This document shows, piece by piece, positions 9,992 through 20,996 of a stretch of DNA of 64,000 nt (the stretch's first letter is position 1; the number at the start of each line of letters is the position of its first letter). The DNA is taken from NCBI GenBank assembly GCA_013339765.2, contig CM023448.1, positions 21,903,295-21,967,294 of the forward strand, given 5' to 3'. The DNA comes from Haemaphysalis longicornis (taxonomy: Eukaryota; Arthropoda; Arachnida; Ixodida; Ixodidae). A program made the position numbers and the translations under genes. Below the pieces are notes generated by a model. It did not search any database. It saw only the letters and a list, made by a program, of their open reading frames with translations, and was not told the DNA's origin.

Positions 9992-10680
9992 CACGAACAT
10001 TCCTTCCTGGCACCTGGCACTTTCTGGCACTTCCTAAATAGCGTAGTTATGCAGTTTTGACCGGAATTCGAAATTGGAAATTCACTTAAAGCCAAGAGCG
10101 TTGCGCACCCATCTCGTGGTGCTAACGTGGCCACGCAACAACTCTGCTCATAAAGCGGAGCACAGAATTACTGCAAGACCATGCCAAACACACAGACAAA
10201 CTCACAACTAAAATCACACTGTAAATAAGCAAATTAGAGATTTTTCTTGTGAAAGTTTCTTGGCCAGACATGCTGGGGTAGGACCTCAGGCAATCCGCTC
10301 CCAACCAACACGAACATCACTTCCTGGCGCCTGGTACTTCCTGGCACTTCCTAAATAACGTAGTTATCCATTTCTGACCGGAATTCGAAATTTGAAACGC
10401 ACTTAGAACCCAGAGCGTTGCGGGCCCATCTCGGGGCGCTAACGCGGCCCCACAACAACTCAGCATAAAAAGCGGAGCATGGCATTAACTGTAAGAACAT
10501 GTCGAACACAGAGACACACAAACCGATAAAATGGTACAGAAATAAACAAGTTAGAGGTTCTTTTCCAGTGGTTTTAACTTTTGGACTTCGGCGATTCCAG
10601 CCCGCACTAAACATCGGAATTTTCGTGGCCAGACAAGCTGCTCTAGGACCTCATGTAGTACGCTCTATGCCAGCACGCGC
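9992..10680 (+). repeat. Two tandem 5' monomers upstream of retrotransposon N2
   Basis: A unit starting ACGAACAT at 9993 recurs at 10310, period 317, and its start text recurs again in altered form at 10674. Shared blocks include CTTCCTGGC, CTAAATARCGTAGTTAT, GACCGGAATTCGAAATT and GGCCAGACA. The second unit carries an extra segment of about 48 bases (about 10565-10612). The array directly precedes the ORF1 frame of N2. Tandem 5' monomers are known as promoters of some non-LTR elements. That role here is inference. Confidence 0.75.
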
Positions 10681-10707
10681 GTCACTTCCTGACACCACAG
10701 CCATAAT

Positions 10708-12784
10708 GAAGAGCCCCGATCCCGTCACGAGTTCTCGCTACCCCAACCGTCTCGGTACCCAACGCGTTCTCGGTACTCCCATCCATCAGCACTTTCTCAA
10801 GCACGGTTTTGAGCCGTATTTTCCCAACATGACCAAACCAAACGCGAAGAGAAAATCTCATGGGAACAAACAAACACCCCAAAAACATCAGCCGCTCCCG
10901 ACCAGCCCCTTGTACCCTGAACCCCCTTCTCCAACCACAACAACCAACAAACATGAACCAAGGTCTCGCTCGAAGCGCACAAAACCCACGTTGAGCACTC
11001 AACGAACGCCGAGAGCACAACTGAGGTCCTCCATCCGCGGCCAGCGCATGGTTCAGAGCTCAAGTACGGAACCTGAGACCTCGGCCGAGGACGTCGACCC
11101 TGACCAGACGGGTTCTAACACCAACTCCTCGTCAACACACTCAACTGAGCCTGACCCGGAAGAAACAATTCTAAAGACTAGCATCCTCTTCATCACATTC
11201 CCCCTCACGTTCACCGATCCCACACGCCCTCTTGAACACCACCCCTCCTCCCCTTACATTCAACCACCAAGGAAGTGAAAACCCTCGCGCCAGATCAAGA
11301 CCCACCAAACGGTCGCCCCCTTCCCCTCTCCTAAACCAACAAAGCCAAGCATCCCCCCTCCTACTTTTTACTCAGGTACAAACAACCCTTTCCTCTCCAC
11401 ATGCGCACAAAACCACGTGATTCTGTCGTAGGCGCCGCCATCCGCTACGACACAGAATTCATGAGTGCACTGATTGCGGCTTAACAGGATGGCCTCACGG
11501 AACAGACGAGTTGGATTCGGATGGATCCGTTCCAAAAGACAAAAAGCATCCTGTTGGGTTTCTCTCTACGAATCGCTGAGCATGAAGGCTTAACACGGCG
11601 TAGTGAAGACGACCTACTACTCGTTCCTTTCCCAACCCCTCCGGAACCATTCTCGTCCCAACCACCTGAATCCCCAAACCCCTCCAGACCACTCGCTTCA
11701 ACAGGTCCCTCTCAAACCCTCCCACCACATTCTATACCACCCCATCACCTCCTCCAACCCTGCCCTCAAACACTCCTCCAAAAACAACCCCTACTTCCCA
11801 CTCCTGCCATGCAAACGCAAAATCCCCAGAACCACCCCACCCATTTCAACCAACCCGCTCTTCGACTCACGTAACTGCCTTCCAAAGAACCCCCTCCCAA
11901 CATCTTGGCCTTTCATTCACCACCACGTGTCCTAACCTTTCCTGCTTCCCAACCCTCACGTTACCAACCCCTTGTACCGCCACCAACCCAAAACCCCACA
12001 ACCCAACCCACTCCTCCAAAAACCTACGCAAAAAAACTCAAACATCATCCACAAATCCAAAGGCAACCCTAGACCCCAATACCAACGAGAGCATTGGTTA
12101 TCAGTGGAACCAGCCAGAAAGGTGTAAACACAAACACCATAGCGAACTTTCTCACCACAAACGTAAACCCAGAACAACTACGGTTAGTAGACGTAGGCCT
12201 TAAGGTTGCGAACAGCACGGTGGTGGTTTAATCCTCGAGCATGGATGGAATTACTCGCCTAAAACAATCCATCGAGCGTGCACATCCTGGCCCCCAAAAA
12301 ACCGATGATTGGCGTTCCTGTTGGGCTCCTGGCACCCGACATCACAAACTCCATTCTCACGCAAAACACTGGCCTCCAAGGAACACCCCAAGACATCAGC
12401 ATCACCTCGGACTACATAAACAGGAACGGAACACGAATCATCACAATAGCCAACTCCATCCGCCTTTACAGAGACCTGAAACAGCTGACACACCTCAACA
12501 TAGGCTGGGTCTCGTGCGCACTCTTCCAACCCCACAACATCCCCACATGCAAGCTGTGCGCTACAATTGGCCATGTTGGAAAGCACTGCCGCAATTGGTT
12601 CACGTGTTGTGGGTACTGCGCTGAGCCCCACACAGTGGACCAGTGCCTCTACCGGGGGACCACTGAGCCCCCTCTGTGCCCGTCCTGCTGGTCAGCTGGT
12701 ATGGAAGCCCCACACGATGTGCTCGCACCAGAGTGTCCCATTCGGCAGCAATGGATTGCACGAGAGGAGGCACGCTGGAACTAA
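10708..12784 (+). pseudogene. N2 ORF1 (gag-like, zinc knuckles), frameshifted
   Basis: The N-terminal part is proline-, serine- and threonine-rich and basic (open from 10499 through 11278, with an internal ATG at 10708 giving MKSPDPVTSS). After a low-complexity C-rich stretch (about 11280-12240) the C-terminal part (12278-12784) shows LTHLNIGWVSCALFQPHNIP followed by three cysteine clusters: CKLCATIGHVGKHC (CX2CX4HX4C), CGYCAEPHTVDQC, and CPSCWSAG with a later C. Such knuckles bind element RNA in the ribonucleoprotein particle. The middle is so rich in cytosine that several frames look open, and the true frame path is not recoverable by eye. Confidence 0.75.
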
Positions 12785-12879
12785 AGTAGCCCAACCAAGT
12801 CCCAAAACCAATGCTCATAACAGAAGCGAAGCTCACATGCATCACCATACCCCCAATCCCGAAAATGACCCCGTCCTCT

Positions 12880-13500
12880 AACCCTCAACACATCTGGCAG
12901 TTCGAACTAAAAGAGCCAACCTGCAAGCACACATCACAGCCCTACCCTCATCATCCTGGAACTACAGGAAACATACCACCCGCCCAAGCTAAAAGAATAT
13001 GCATCTCACTCCCCGCCAGACTTCCCCGAGATAGCCACCCTTGTACACTGCAATATTACCACCAAGCATCAACCTTTTGCCTCACCAATCCCACACATAC
13101 TCACTACTCTCCGCCTTCCCAAATCCTTTGTCACACGACTGCCCGTTCTCAACATTTACAGCCCCCGTAAATACAAACACACCTCCGTCAAATACATCTT
13201 TCACCAAGCCCTTCTCTCGCTAAACGTGACCCTCTCACAATTGTAGGCGACTTCAACGCCCCCAGTGTGGAGTGGGGTTACTCTGACACGACTAGCAAAG
13301 GTCGTTTACTATCTGAACTTGTCCGCTCCCTTCAACTCACACTCCGCACCGACCCTTCCTCCCCCACACGCATTGGCAACAGTGCCCAGCGCGACACCAC
13401 TCCCGACCTCACCTTTAGCACAGGAAAACTCACCCATCATACCTCCAGGACACCAGACACACTCGGCAGCGATCATTATATTATAAGCACATCTGTTACC
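12880..13500 (+). pseudogene. N2 APE-type endonuclease domain (broken)
   Basis: The start block IWQ followed by KRANLQAHITALP lies at 12890-12960 across a frame change. Later VGDFNAPSVEWGY (13237-13280) is the EEP aspartate-asparagine block, TRIGNS and PDLTF follow, and TLGSDHYII (13459-13485) is the SDH catalytic motif. The domain would nick the target strand that primes reverse transcription. The first third is frameshifted, while the last third is in the long frame that continues to 14337. Confidence 0.8.
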
Positions 13501-14337
13501 GTTAAGGGCATCGCCACAACGACCCCACTTCCACCACGAACATGCACAGATTGGGATCTCTTCCGTACTGAATGCCCCCTCCAGCCAACCACCTGCGACT
13601 CCGACCTAGAACCATGGACGACCCACCTTCTGTCAGCTAAACAATTTGCAACGAAAACCATCGACCCTGCTCCTCCAGTGCACTATGTAGACACGCACCT
13701 CGGTAACCTTGGGGAGGCTTACAGTAGCATAGAGGAGCGCTGGCGGAAATATAAACACCGACACAACCTTCGTCTCAAACTACAAACCCTCCGTACGAAG
13801 ATCAAGGCACACGCACTCACCTTAGCCAAGAACCAATGGAATAACATTTGCGACGAAATGCGAGGCCAGCTCTCAAATAAGACAGTTTGGCACATCCTCG
13901 GTGCCCTACTCGACCCGCGCTCTACTAAGACCCAATCTCGGAACCAAACCACTCAACTGATAGCGGACACTCAGCTCTCACCTACGGCCCTATGCGACAG
14001 CCTCCGCGCCATTTACATCCCACCACCCTCACCACACCCTGTTGGTTCCCCACAATACACTGGCAACCCCAATCCAGAGCTCGATGCCCCTATCAACTTT
14101 GCAGAGCTACATGCGGCGATCCAAGCCCTGAAATTTAATACCGCGCCAGGACATGACAACATCACAAACGCCCTCGTACGACATCTAGACGAGGAGGCCC
14201 TCGAACACCTTGTGCAACTCTTTAACCAACACTGGCTTGGAAACCTGGAAACACTCCAACATCACCCTCATCCCCAAACCTGGAAAACCCCTCTCCATAC
14301 ACAACCTTCGCCCTATCTCTTTAACTTCCTGCCTTAG
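13267..14337 (+). pseudogene. N2 endonuclease end, linker and RT entry (356 codons open)
   Basis: This is the longest open frame in the window. It runs from the end of the endonuclease (GSDHYIIS) through a basic linker (KYKHRHNLRLKLQTLRTKI, NQWNNICDEMRGQLSNKTVW) to the RT entry block ALKFNTAPGHDNITNALVRHL. A frameshift near 14250 ends it, and the following RT block NLRPISLTSCLRKLLERVL continues in the frame 14210-14404. The linker resembles that of N1 and N3, which ties these elements to one lineage. The frame is open but lacks both ORF2 ends. Confidence 0.85.
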
Positions 14338-15330
14338 AAAACTTCTCGAACGCGTCCTGCACACTTTGGGCGCCCTCAAGCCCTCCCCCCCCCTTCCAAC
14401 ATGATCGGCTTTCGACCCAACCTATCCACTCAAGACGCCCTTATACAGTACCATCATGATTTCCACGAACAACCCCCGCAAGAAGACACACCTCTATTCT
14501 CTCACTGTACCTTCAACAATCCCTTGAAAATGTCTCACGTTATAGCATCCTTCAGGCAATTTCATCCCAAAACCTAGGCCTACACTTCTATCACTATCTT
14601 TCTTACACAGCGTACTGCTACCATGCGCTTTGGCGATGTCCAGTCTGATCTTTTCCACATGCCAGACCACGGAACGCCACAAGGAGCGGTCCTCTCGCCC
14701 ACACTCTTTAACCTCACCCTAATCCCACTTGCCCGCTCTCTCCTCACCCTACCCACACTACGCAGCACACTGTACGCAGATGACATTGCCCTGTGGGTTC
14801 ACTCTGGCTCCGACCAACACATTGAAACAACACTCCAACACGGCCTCAACCAAGTCTTAGACCACATGCCGCTCCAGTGCTCTCCACAAAACTCCGCTCT
14901 CTTAACTTTCACCCAACCTCGCAACAAACACCGCCAAACACCCCCATCCAACTTTTTATACACTCTGACCCAGTACCCTACACACAGCAACTTGGAGTCT
15001 TAGGCCTCACCCTAACACACAACACATCACCCGCACTCACCCTCCAGCACGTAAAGAAATATGTTACCCAAACCATGCATCTCATTAGACGGATCGCCAG
15101 CAAACACCACGGCATCACGGAACAGGACCGTCTCCGTCTCGTACACAGTGTTCTACTCAATCGTATCTTGTACCACCTACTATACCTTAACCTTACATCC
15201 ACCCAACTCGACTCCCTTGATGCCCTCCTCCGGAAGACGTATAGGCATGCACTCCTGCTTCCCCAGTACGCACAACCTATCGCTTACTCGACCGCGGCAT
15301 ACACAACACCATACGGGAGGACCTAGACGC
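14338..15330 (+). pseudogene. N2 RT palm and thumb (broken)
   Basis: FRPNLSTQDALI lies at about 14408-14450. After lesions the frame 14623-15003 gives HGTPQGAVLSPTLFNLTL and the active-site box TLYADDIALWVHSG, and the frame 14877-15326 gives LGVLGLTLTHNTS and HLIRRIASKHHGI. These are RT blocks 2-3 to thumb. The segment with the first catalytic aspartate (about 14480-14560) is badly damaged. Confidence 0.85.
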
Positions 15331-15639
15331 CCACCACATCTCCCAACTCACGCGCCGCGCGTCCTCCCCTAAAGGGCACTACATTCTCAACTCTATAAAC
15401 GTACTACCACCCACCATCCCGATCCCAACCCCTCCCCATTCCACCTCACATCCGTAACAGCATCCGAATCCTCCCAATTCCTCGCCACATGCACCCAACT
15501 TTCCATGCAGCCCGGCGACTAGCACGAGCCAACGCCACGCCAAACTACACCCACCATCACCATGCACACTATACCCTGATGCCACCCCTTACCCTCACAA
15601 ACCTGCACATTGTGTAGCTGTTGTTGGCCAACACACACC

Positions 15640-16262
15640 ACCAAACGTCACGGCGGCTACCATCCTAACTAGCAACACAACCATGGCGGCGGAGGCAGCC
15701 ATTGACCTCGCGCTCCCCCAGCGCCCCACCACCGAATTCGTCCTCTCTGACTGTCAGCAGGCCATCCACAATTTTATTCGCAGTAGCATCTCTCCCATGG
15801 CATTGGAAATTCTCTCCAAAACCCTCCATCCAACATGGTGACCCTGCTGTGGACAACAGCCCATACAGGCGTAGGCGCTTATGAAGCGGTGCACGTACGT
15901 GTTCACGAACTGATTTACCGGTTCGCCATTTTCACTACGCCTACATGCGATGCCCCTGCTGGCAAGCCAACCTCCCTCCTGCAATACAGAGATATTGCCC
16001 TGCACTACCGCCTTCTACGCCACCTCTCTCCGGAGGCAAGCCACACGCTTCGCATCCTACAAACACACACATTCCCACACAGAAAACAACGGATACACAG
16101 CCATCCACGCCTTTTTACTGACCCTACCTGTCCAGCCTGCGGGGCACTCGACATTCACAACCATTCCCTCTGCGAATGCCCCGCAGACCCGTACCACGAC
16201 CCCCCCCCCTTCCTCGTTACCTCTGGGAGCAGATGTTGCACGACCCGGGGGTGTCAGGCCAA
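15640..16262 (+). pseudogene. N2 RNase H and C-terminal zinc tail (frameshifted)
   Basis: MAAEAAIDLALPQ and FVLSDCQQAIHNF give the E and second D blocks of RNase H. The first D block upstream is not clear. A stop and frame change follows at about 15838, and the next frame carries TTAHTG. The downstream text YRDIALHYRLLRHL and FTDPTCPACGALDIHNHSLC is the tail with a CPxC...H...C cluster shared with N3-N5. The ORF2 end is near 16266. Confidence 0.75.
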
Positions 16263-16341
16263 GTCCTGACCACCTCCCGGGCCCAGGCGGTAGCGGCCTC
16301 CTCCACCCGCAATACCTGATCCCGATGGACGAAAAAATGTA

Positions 16342-16360
16342 TTCCTTCCTTCCTTCCTTT
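16342..16360 (+). repeat. (TTCC)n tail of N2
   Basis: The 3' end of N2 is a run of about four TTCC units in place of poly(A). Related elements in this window end in (TC)n. Confidence 0.6.
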
Positions 16361-16787
16361 CTCATTCGCTCTATATATCAGCAATGCTTTTCGATCTGTT
16401 GTTGACAACAGTATTCGTGCAACTGCTCCGTGTAGAAAAGGTTTGTGAAGACGTGTTGTGGCTCCTTGGAGATTTTAGAGAGTGGGCCGCCTCTGCAGTT
16501 GCAGAATAGTACTGGGAGTATGTGCTGCATTATCGACGCTCCTCCTATATTAGCAAAGCGAGCTTCAAGACAGCACCTCAGACCATCACATTGGATGTTC
16601 AAATAGGTTAATGAACATCGAGTTTTCAGAGCGTACCCAAAGAGCAAGAAATAAATAAGACTAGACGCAGTAGGCCATAAAGTTAGTAAAAGAGCACGTG
16701 GCGCACGTACTCTGCAGCCACTCTTTAGGCAATGACGTAGCGGGAAACAGGGACATTGTTCATTCCTTGAACAACATCTTGTCGAAC
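16361..16787. other. Intronic stretch between N2 and exon C
   Basis: I see no gene, RNA or recognisable repeat. It contains the exon C donor side at 16780-16787. The donor, AG|GTTCGA, is weak beyond the invariant GT. Confidence 0.5.
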
Positions 16788-16891
16788 CTGTCAGATAGGC
16801 GACCCAAGATGAGGGCTCCGACCAGGCAACCACCGAACGCGACGCTCGACATAGCAGAGCGCTGCCAGTCGTTGGAACAAACCAGGTCCCA
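16788..16891 (-). CDS. SLC22-type transporter, exon C (WDLVC loop and helix 2)
   Basis: Internal exon of the minus-strand transporter. It starts in phase 0 after a strong acceptor (pyrimidine tract cctttcctttcctactgtcgcag) with WDLVCSNDWQRS, the conserved segment at the end of the large extracellular loop of SLC22 proteins (usual form EWDLVC). It then runs through a glycine-rich helix (AMSSVAFGGCLVGALILG) to RLSDR. The last codon is split, AG at the exon end plus G from exon D, giving GRLSDRFGRR, the MFS signature for the helix 2-3 loop. Length is 104 bases, a size I recall for the corresponding vertebrate SLC22 exon. The donor GTTCGA is weak. Known role of the family: transport of organic cations, anions or zwitterions across the plasma membrane. 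Confidence 0.9.
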
Positions 16892-18385
16892 CTGCGACAG
16901 TAGGAAAGGAAAGGTTAAATTAGGCGCTAAATCTAAACTTAACAGAAACATACTAACACAAAACAGTGCACTAAAACGTCCTCGTTTGGCGTACAGCCCT
17001 TGATCAATGTGAGAATTTTCTAGGGCAGGCAAAAGGTTTCAGGGCTGCATAGACGACGAAGAAATAACTCAACGTTTAATTGCGACCAAATTATTTTATG
17101 ACAGTAAGAAAGGAAATTCCACTATCCCGGTTTCTGACAGAAAACTTCTCGGCCAGACTCGAGAGGAAAGTTTGTCCATTTAATTTTTTTTGGGGTGGCT
17201 TTTGGCCTTTTGACAAAGACTGTACATTACCCGCTATACAGCTCACTGACTTTTGTGATAGGTTGAAATATTTGTATCAACATGACTGATCGACAGAACT
17301 AGCCCTTTACTATCATTGCAACCATGTCCCGTTGAATACGTTACTGAAACCATGGCACTGAATGAACCATATATTTGAAAGAAGGTTCCATGGTGGACAC
17401 AGAGTTAACCCGACAATGCACCCGCACTGCTTGCAGTTACCACAGGCGAAAATTGTAAGCCAGTCAGCTAAAGGTACCACAAAAAAACACATCCATGTAG
17501 GCATAGCATCCACTAAATAAGGAAAATTCGCAGTCTGTACCAGTGATCTCCCGTACGAGAAATGTTCCCCATTTGAGAGAATTTTCGCTTGGAATTTTGG
17601 TCAAAATGGAAAAAATCTCAATAGGCGCCGGAAATTTTAGGAGTCGTGGAGTAAAAGGAAAATAATATGAGTAAACCGGGGACCATTTGCCCACTCAGAC
17701 CGGTACGGTCTGAGCGGGACTTACCGGTCCTAGTCGCGATGGAATATTGTGCCTGGTCTCATGCCAACAGTCTGTCAGAAAAGAACTGAACCAGCGCTGC
17801 AAGAAGTGACGCCGTGAAATCCAAAAACTGTCCCATCGCCCGACTGCTCTGACTCTTCCCTGGCGATTCCCTCCCCTGTTGACCATATTACTTCCCGTTT
17901 CAATAAAAAGGTTTACTACTCATCACTTCCATGATGGTTGATGAAAAATTGGCTGCGTGTTTGCTCGCCACGGTGCCAATGTCATGGAAAGTCTTGTGCC
18001 GCCTTCACCACGCAACTGCCTCCACTCTCTCCCCCGTCCTTTCATGTTCTCCGCCTCCTCCGATGATACAAGCGATGAAGGTTTGCTCAAGTCTGTTCGA
18101 TTTTTCCTCGTCGCGCAGCTCGAGCGTCATCTGTTGGGCCATTTTGTTACTTCTGGGCGTGGACTGAGTGCCGCCTCAAGCGCGAGGCCTTTTTACATAT
18201 TTTGGTTAAGCATTGTTTTCAACGCGTCTTCATTTGTTTCCTATCGCGAACATCAGGCCCACGTCCATTTTTTATTAAAAACCACTGCTAATCTGTGTTA
18301 CGCATTTATTTTCCTCAAATATGAATAATGTTTTCTCCTGGATGAACAATGTAGACAAGTATCAAGTATGACACGGATTTATTAG
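16892..18385. other. Intron between exons B and C, left part
   Basis: Unique-looking sequence. A small perfect hairpin CTCAGACCG-GTA-CGGTCTGAG lies at about 17695-17715. No coding exon or known repeat is recognised. The open frames here are short and lack family features. Confidence 0.5.
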
Positions 18386-18560
18386 TGGCTCGTGGGTTCG
18401 ATTCCCGGCCGTAGTATCCGCTCTTCTGATGGAGGCTGAAAGCAAAAACGCCCCGTGTCGAGATTTTGGCGCACGTTAAAGTTCCCGAGGTGGTCAAAAT
18501 TAATCCGCTGCCCTCGACTAAGCCTGTGTGTCTTCGGCGCGTTAAACCCGATAATCAACC
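18386..18560 (+). mobile_element. tRNA-derived SINE (Ruka-like), 5'-truncated
   Basis: It begins inside the tRNA head (TGGCTCGTGGGTTCGATTCC, B box at 18394-18405). It then matches the SINE body of 28234-28470: GAGGCTGAAAGCAAAAACG, GGCGCACGTTAAAG, AGGTGGTCAAAATTAATCCG and GCGCGTTAAAC. The A-box half is missing. It sits in the B-C intron, antisense to the transporter. Confidence 0.85.
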
Positions 18561-19084
18561 AGTTCGTAAAGCTTTCGCCCATATCAACGCCTTCATCAGG
18601 AGACTTTTTAAATCTGGCCATAAGGCTGAATAGAGGGGCATACAGACAGACAAACATACAGGCACATCATAATTTGTGCGTTTAAGTAGCCCAAGAAACA
18701 CTACATTCACCTACAGGGACCTCACGGGTCTCATGCAACATGTCTTGCCGCGTAATATACACAACATTTTGTACGTAAAGGACCAAGAGAATTGCAAATA
18801 GTGGATTGCATTTTATTTTTCCTTGCACATTTTTAGATTACACTAGTGGAGTCAGCTTTAATAAACAAAGTAACAACGCCCTTTGCATACGTTCGTTTGG
18901 TCACGCAGGCTTGTTCTTTTTGGGGTAATTTTCGTCGTGGATACGACAACCGGGCCGCTAAGCCGCGGTTTACTTTTCTCAGATAATTATTTGTCGTACT
19001 GGAGGAAAGAGGATAGATAGAGACTAAGTCATCGCCGTGAGTGAAGTGGGACCATCTGCACGAAGCAAGCAAGTGTGAGCTCAC
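18561..19084. other. Intronic stretch upstream of the exon B donor
   Basis: No feature is recognised. The region ends with the exon B donor GTGAGC, read on the minus strand at 19084-19079. Confidence 0.5.
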
Positions 19085-19264
19085 CTCAGGCGTTGCCGAT
19101 AATCCGGGCACCGTTTCATTGTAGGTCCAAGCGGCACATGGCACTAAAGTGCCAGCGTTCATGGTGCCGTTCGGGAACACAGCATGGTGGTGGCACTGGT
19201 CGACTTTGCGCGTCCACTGGACCCTATCTGCGCTGGCGTTGTCCATCGGCGATGTGGACACCAC
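19085..19264 (-). CDS. SLC22-type transporter, exon B (large extracellular loop)
   Basis: A 180-base exon, phase 0 at both ends, between an acceptor ending in cttggag and a donor GTGAGC. It encodes 60 residues of the glycosylated loop between helices 1 and 2 of SLC22 proteins: VVSTSPMDNASADRVQW, then DQCHHHAVFPNGTMNAGT, then LVPCAAWTYNETVPGL. Three N-x-S/T sites (NAS, NGT, NET) and two cysteines fit an extracellular, disulphide-containing loop. PC..W.Y is the usual family text ahead of the WDLVC block supplied by exon C. Joining exons A-B-C keeps one frame. The loop is the least conserved part of the family, so the exact acceptor is the less certain end. Confidence 0.85.
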
Positions 19265-20082
19265 CTCCAAGAGCCAACAGTATGAAAGAGCCATGAAGGC
19301 AAAATACAAGTTAGGTCAATTGAAAAGGCTTCTTTGCCCCGCGAACAGTGATTCTAATTTTGCCACAAGCTTCAAATTAATGAGATAATAAACAAAATGA
19401 GCAGGGACTGCGTAGCCACCCTCGGGCGATTCCTTTATGACGTCACAGAAAACTCTGTGGGATTGGCGGCCGTTGTGCTTCCCCACCGCCTAAAACATGA
19501 CCCGATGACTGCAGACGGTAGAGGGGCCTCTGGATCCGTTTGATCGCATCACCGTACAGTAACGCAATCAACACACTGAAAACTACGTTCGCAGTGATGG
19601 CCCATAGTAAGTCACTGCTGCCCCTATTGCGTCACTGTGGCTAAAAGTTTTATTTTCTCAAATTTTTTGCGTTTTTTCTGTTAATAAAACATCTTTTCTG
19701 GCTGGGAGAGTTACCAGAAACAAGTTCTTTCATACTTGAAGTGGCATTTAACTTCATGGTCCGTTTAGAGTTCGTTACGTGCCTCGAACAAATTGAGCGC
19801 GGGCGCATCAGCGCACTCTTGCGCATTTGGCATTCAAGTGCATTCAAGGCGTTCAAGTGCCTTGTTCGTTCAGTTGCCAGTGCCAGCTTGTCCCGTCGTT
19901 TTCTTCTGTGTCCTGTGTTTTTCCGCTGGTTTTAATTCCATTCATGCATTTGGCAGGCAGAGTACAAAGTCTCCCTAAGCTCAATTCGTCCTGTCACAGA
20001 TTTGGTGAAGAACTTCAATTCATACATGAGAAGAAGTGACAAGTGGGCTAGCTGGTATTGCATTTGCAACATCTCGATTGCA

Positions 20083-20174
20083 GCGCACTTCAACACGGAT
20101 ACTAACAAAAGAGGCGACAAACCACAGCGCTGTGGTTTGTCGTCTGCTTTCTTATTGTCCGTGTTTAAGTGCGC
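20083..20174. repeat. 92-base imperfect palindrome
   Basis: The centre GACAAACCACAGC-GCTGTGGTTTGTC is a perfect 26-base palindrome. The arms continue with mismatches, from GCGCACTTCAACACGGA on the left to TCCGTGTTTAAGTGCGC on the right, so each arm is about 46 bases. Similarity may extend further outward to about 20060 and 20195. It could form a long hairpin in RNA or be a head-to-head pair of repeat ends. Confidence 0.85.
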
Positions 20175-20935
20175 TACCATCATGATGTTCCAAATCCATA
20201 CATGAGTTATATTGCCAAAAGTTGCAAACAACACATTGTGAAAATGACCAGGGCGCAAGCCCTTACGCCACAAAAGAAAAAGAGTGACTCCCGCATTCCG
20301 AAAGAAAAATGTATGCAACGATTTCGCAAGGATTGGAAAAGAACCAGGATGAAAAAAAAGGCCACCCCACCTTCGGGGACATCGCTGAAGGCACCCTCAT
20401 GAGAGGCACTCCTTCAGAGCAAGTTAGGCACCTGCAAGTGAGGCTAGCCGGCTACGTGGCCATCCGCGTGCGCCTTGTGGGTGGACTCTTCCACCAACAC
20501 AAAAGGGCGTTTCTGTTGCACCGATTCCGTAGCGCTCTGTTAAGCCAGATCCATCTGCACGCGGCAACCGTCGAGCGGTTTAGGCCTAACATCGTGGCAG
20601 ATCGCCTCTCGAAATGCCAGCGCGCATGGCAATCACTTCCGCAATTCGTATCCACACTAGTATCCCCTTTCTCGCATGAGCAAATTTGTTTTTCCGATGA
20701 GCGCCATTTTAGTTAGAGGCGGCCAACTGCAGCCGCACCCGTCTACGCAATTGAATGCGCGGAGGCAGCGCCATATACGCTCGCCGGCCTCCGCGCCGTC
20801 CATTTACATGCGCCGGTTGAGTGAAATCGAAGCTCTACCGTGGCACGGACGGCGGTCTGGGAAGAGAATTTGTAATTGCTCCAGAGCTCTCTCACGAAAG
20901 GGAGACACGGAGGAGTGCGAGGAGATAGGCGGTGA

Positions 20936-20996
20936 GTCAGTCAGCCGGCCGGCCGGCTGACTGACTGACTGACTGACTGACCGGCTGACTGACTGA
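20936..20996. repeat. GACT tandem and GGCC palindromic patch
   Basis: GTCAGTCAGCCGGCCGGCCGGCTGACTGAC followed by further CTGA units makes a self-complementary low-complexity patch. It is probably replication slippage, and no gene function is implied. Confidence 0.85.

Larger units (their letters stand above)
9992..16360 (+). mobile_element. I-like non-LTR retrotransposon N2, near full length, broken
   Basis: Order on the plus strand: tandem 5' monomers (9992-10680), ORF1 with C-terminal zinc knuckles (about 10708-12784), APE-type endonuclease (about 12880-13490), linker, RT (about 14080-15300), RNase H (about 15650-15960), a CCHC-like tail (about 16120-16190) and a short (TTCC)n end. Total span is about 6.4 kb. 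Numerous frameshifts and stops make it inactive. It lies in the intron between transporter exons C and D, antisense to the gene. Confidence 0.88.

Noticed and set aside
17695..17715. Small hairpin as a terminator
   Set aside because: Rho-independent terminators do not apply to this eukaryotic DNA, and no U-run follows.
20309..20716. 135-codon open frame
   Set aside because: No conserved motif, and the opposite strand has an equally plausible frame. No splice or start context is convincing.
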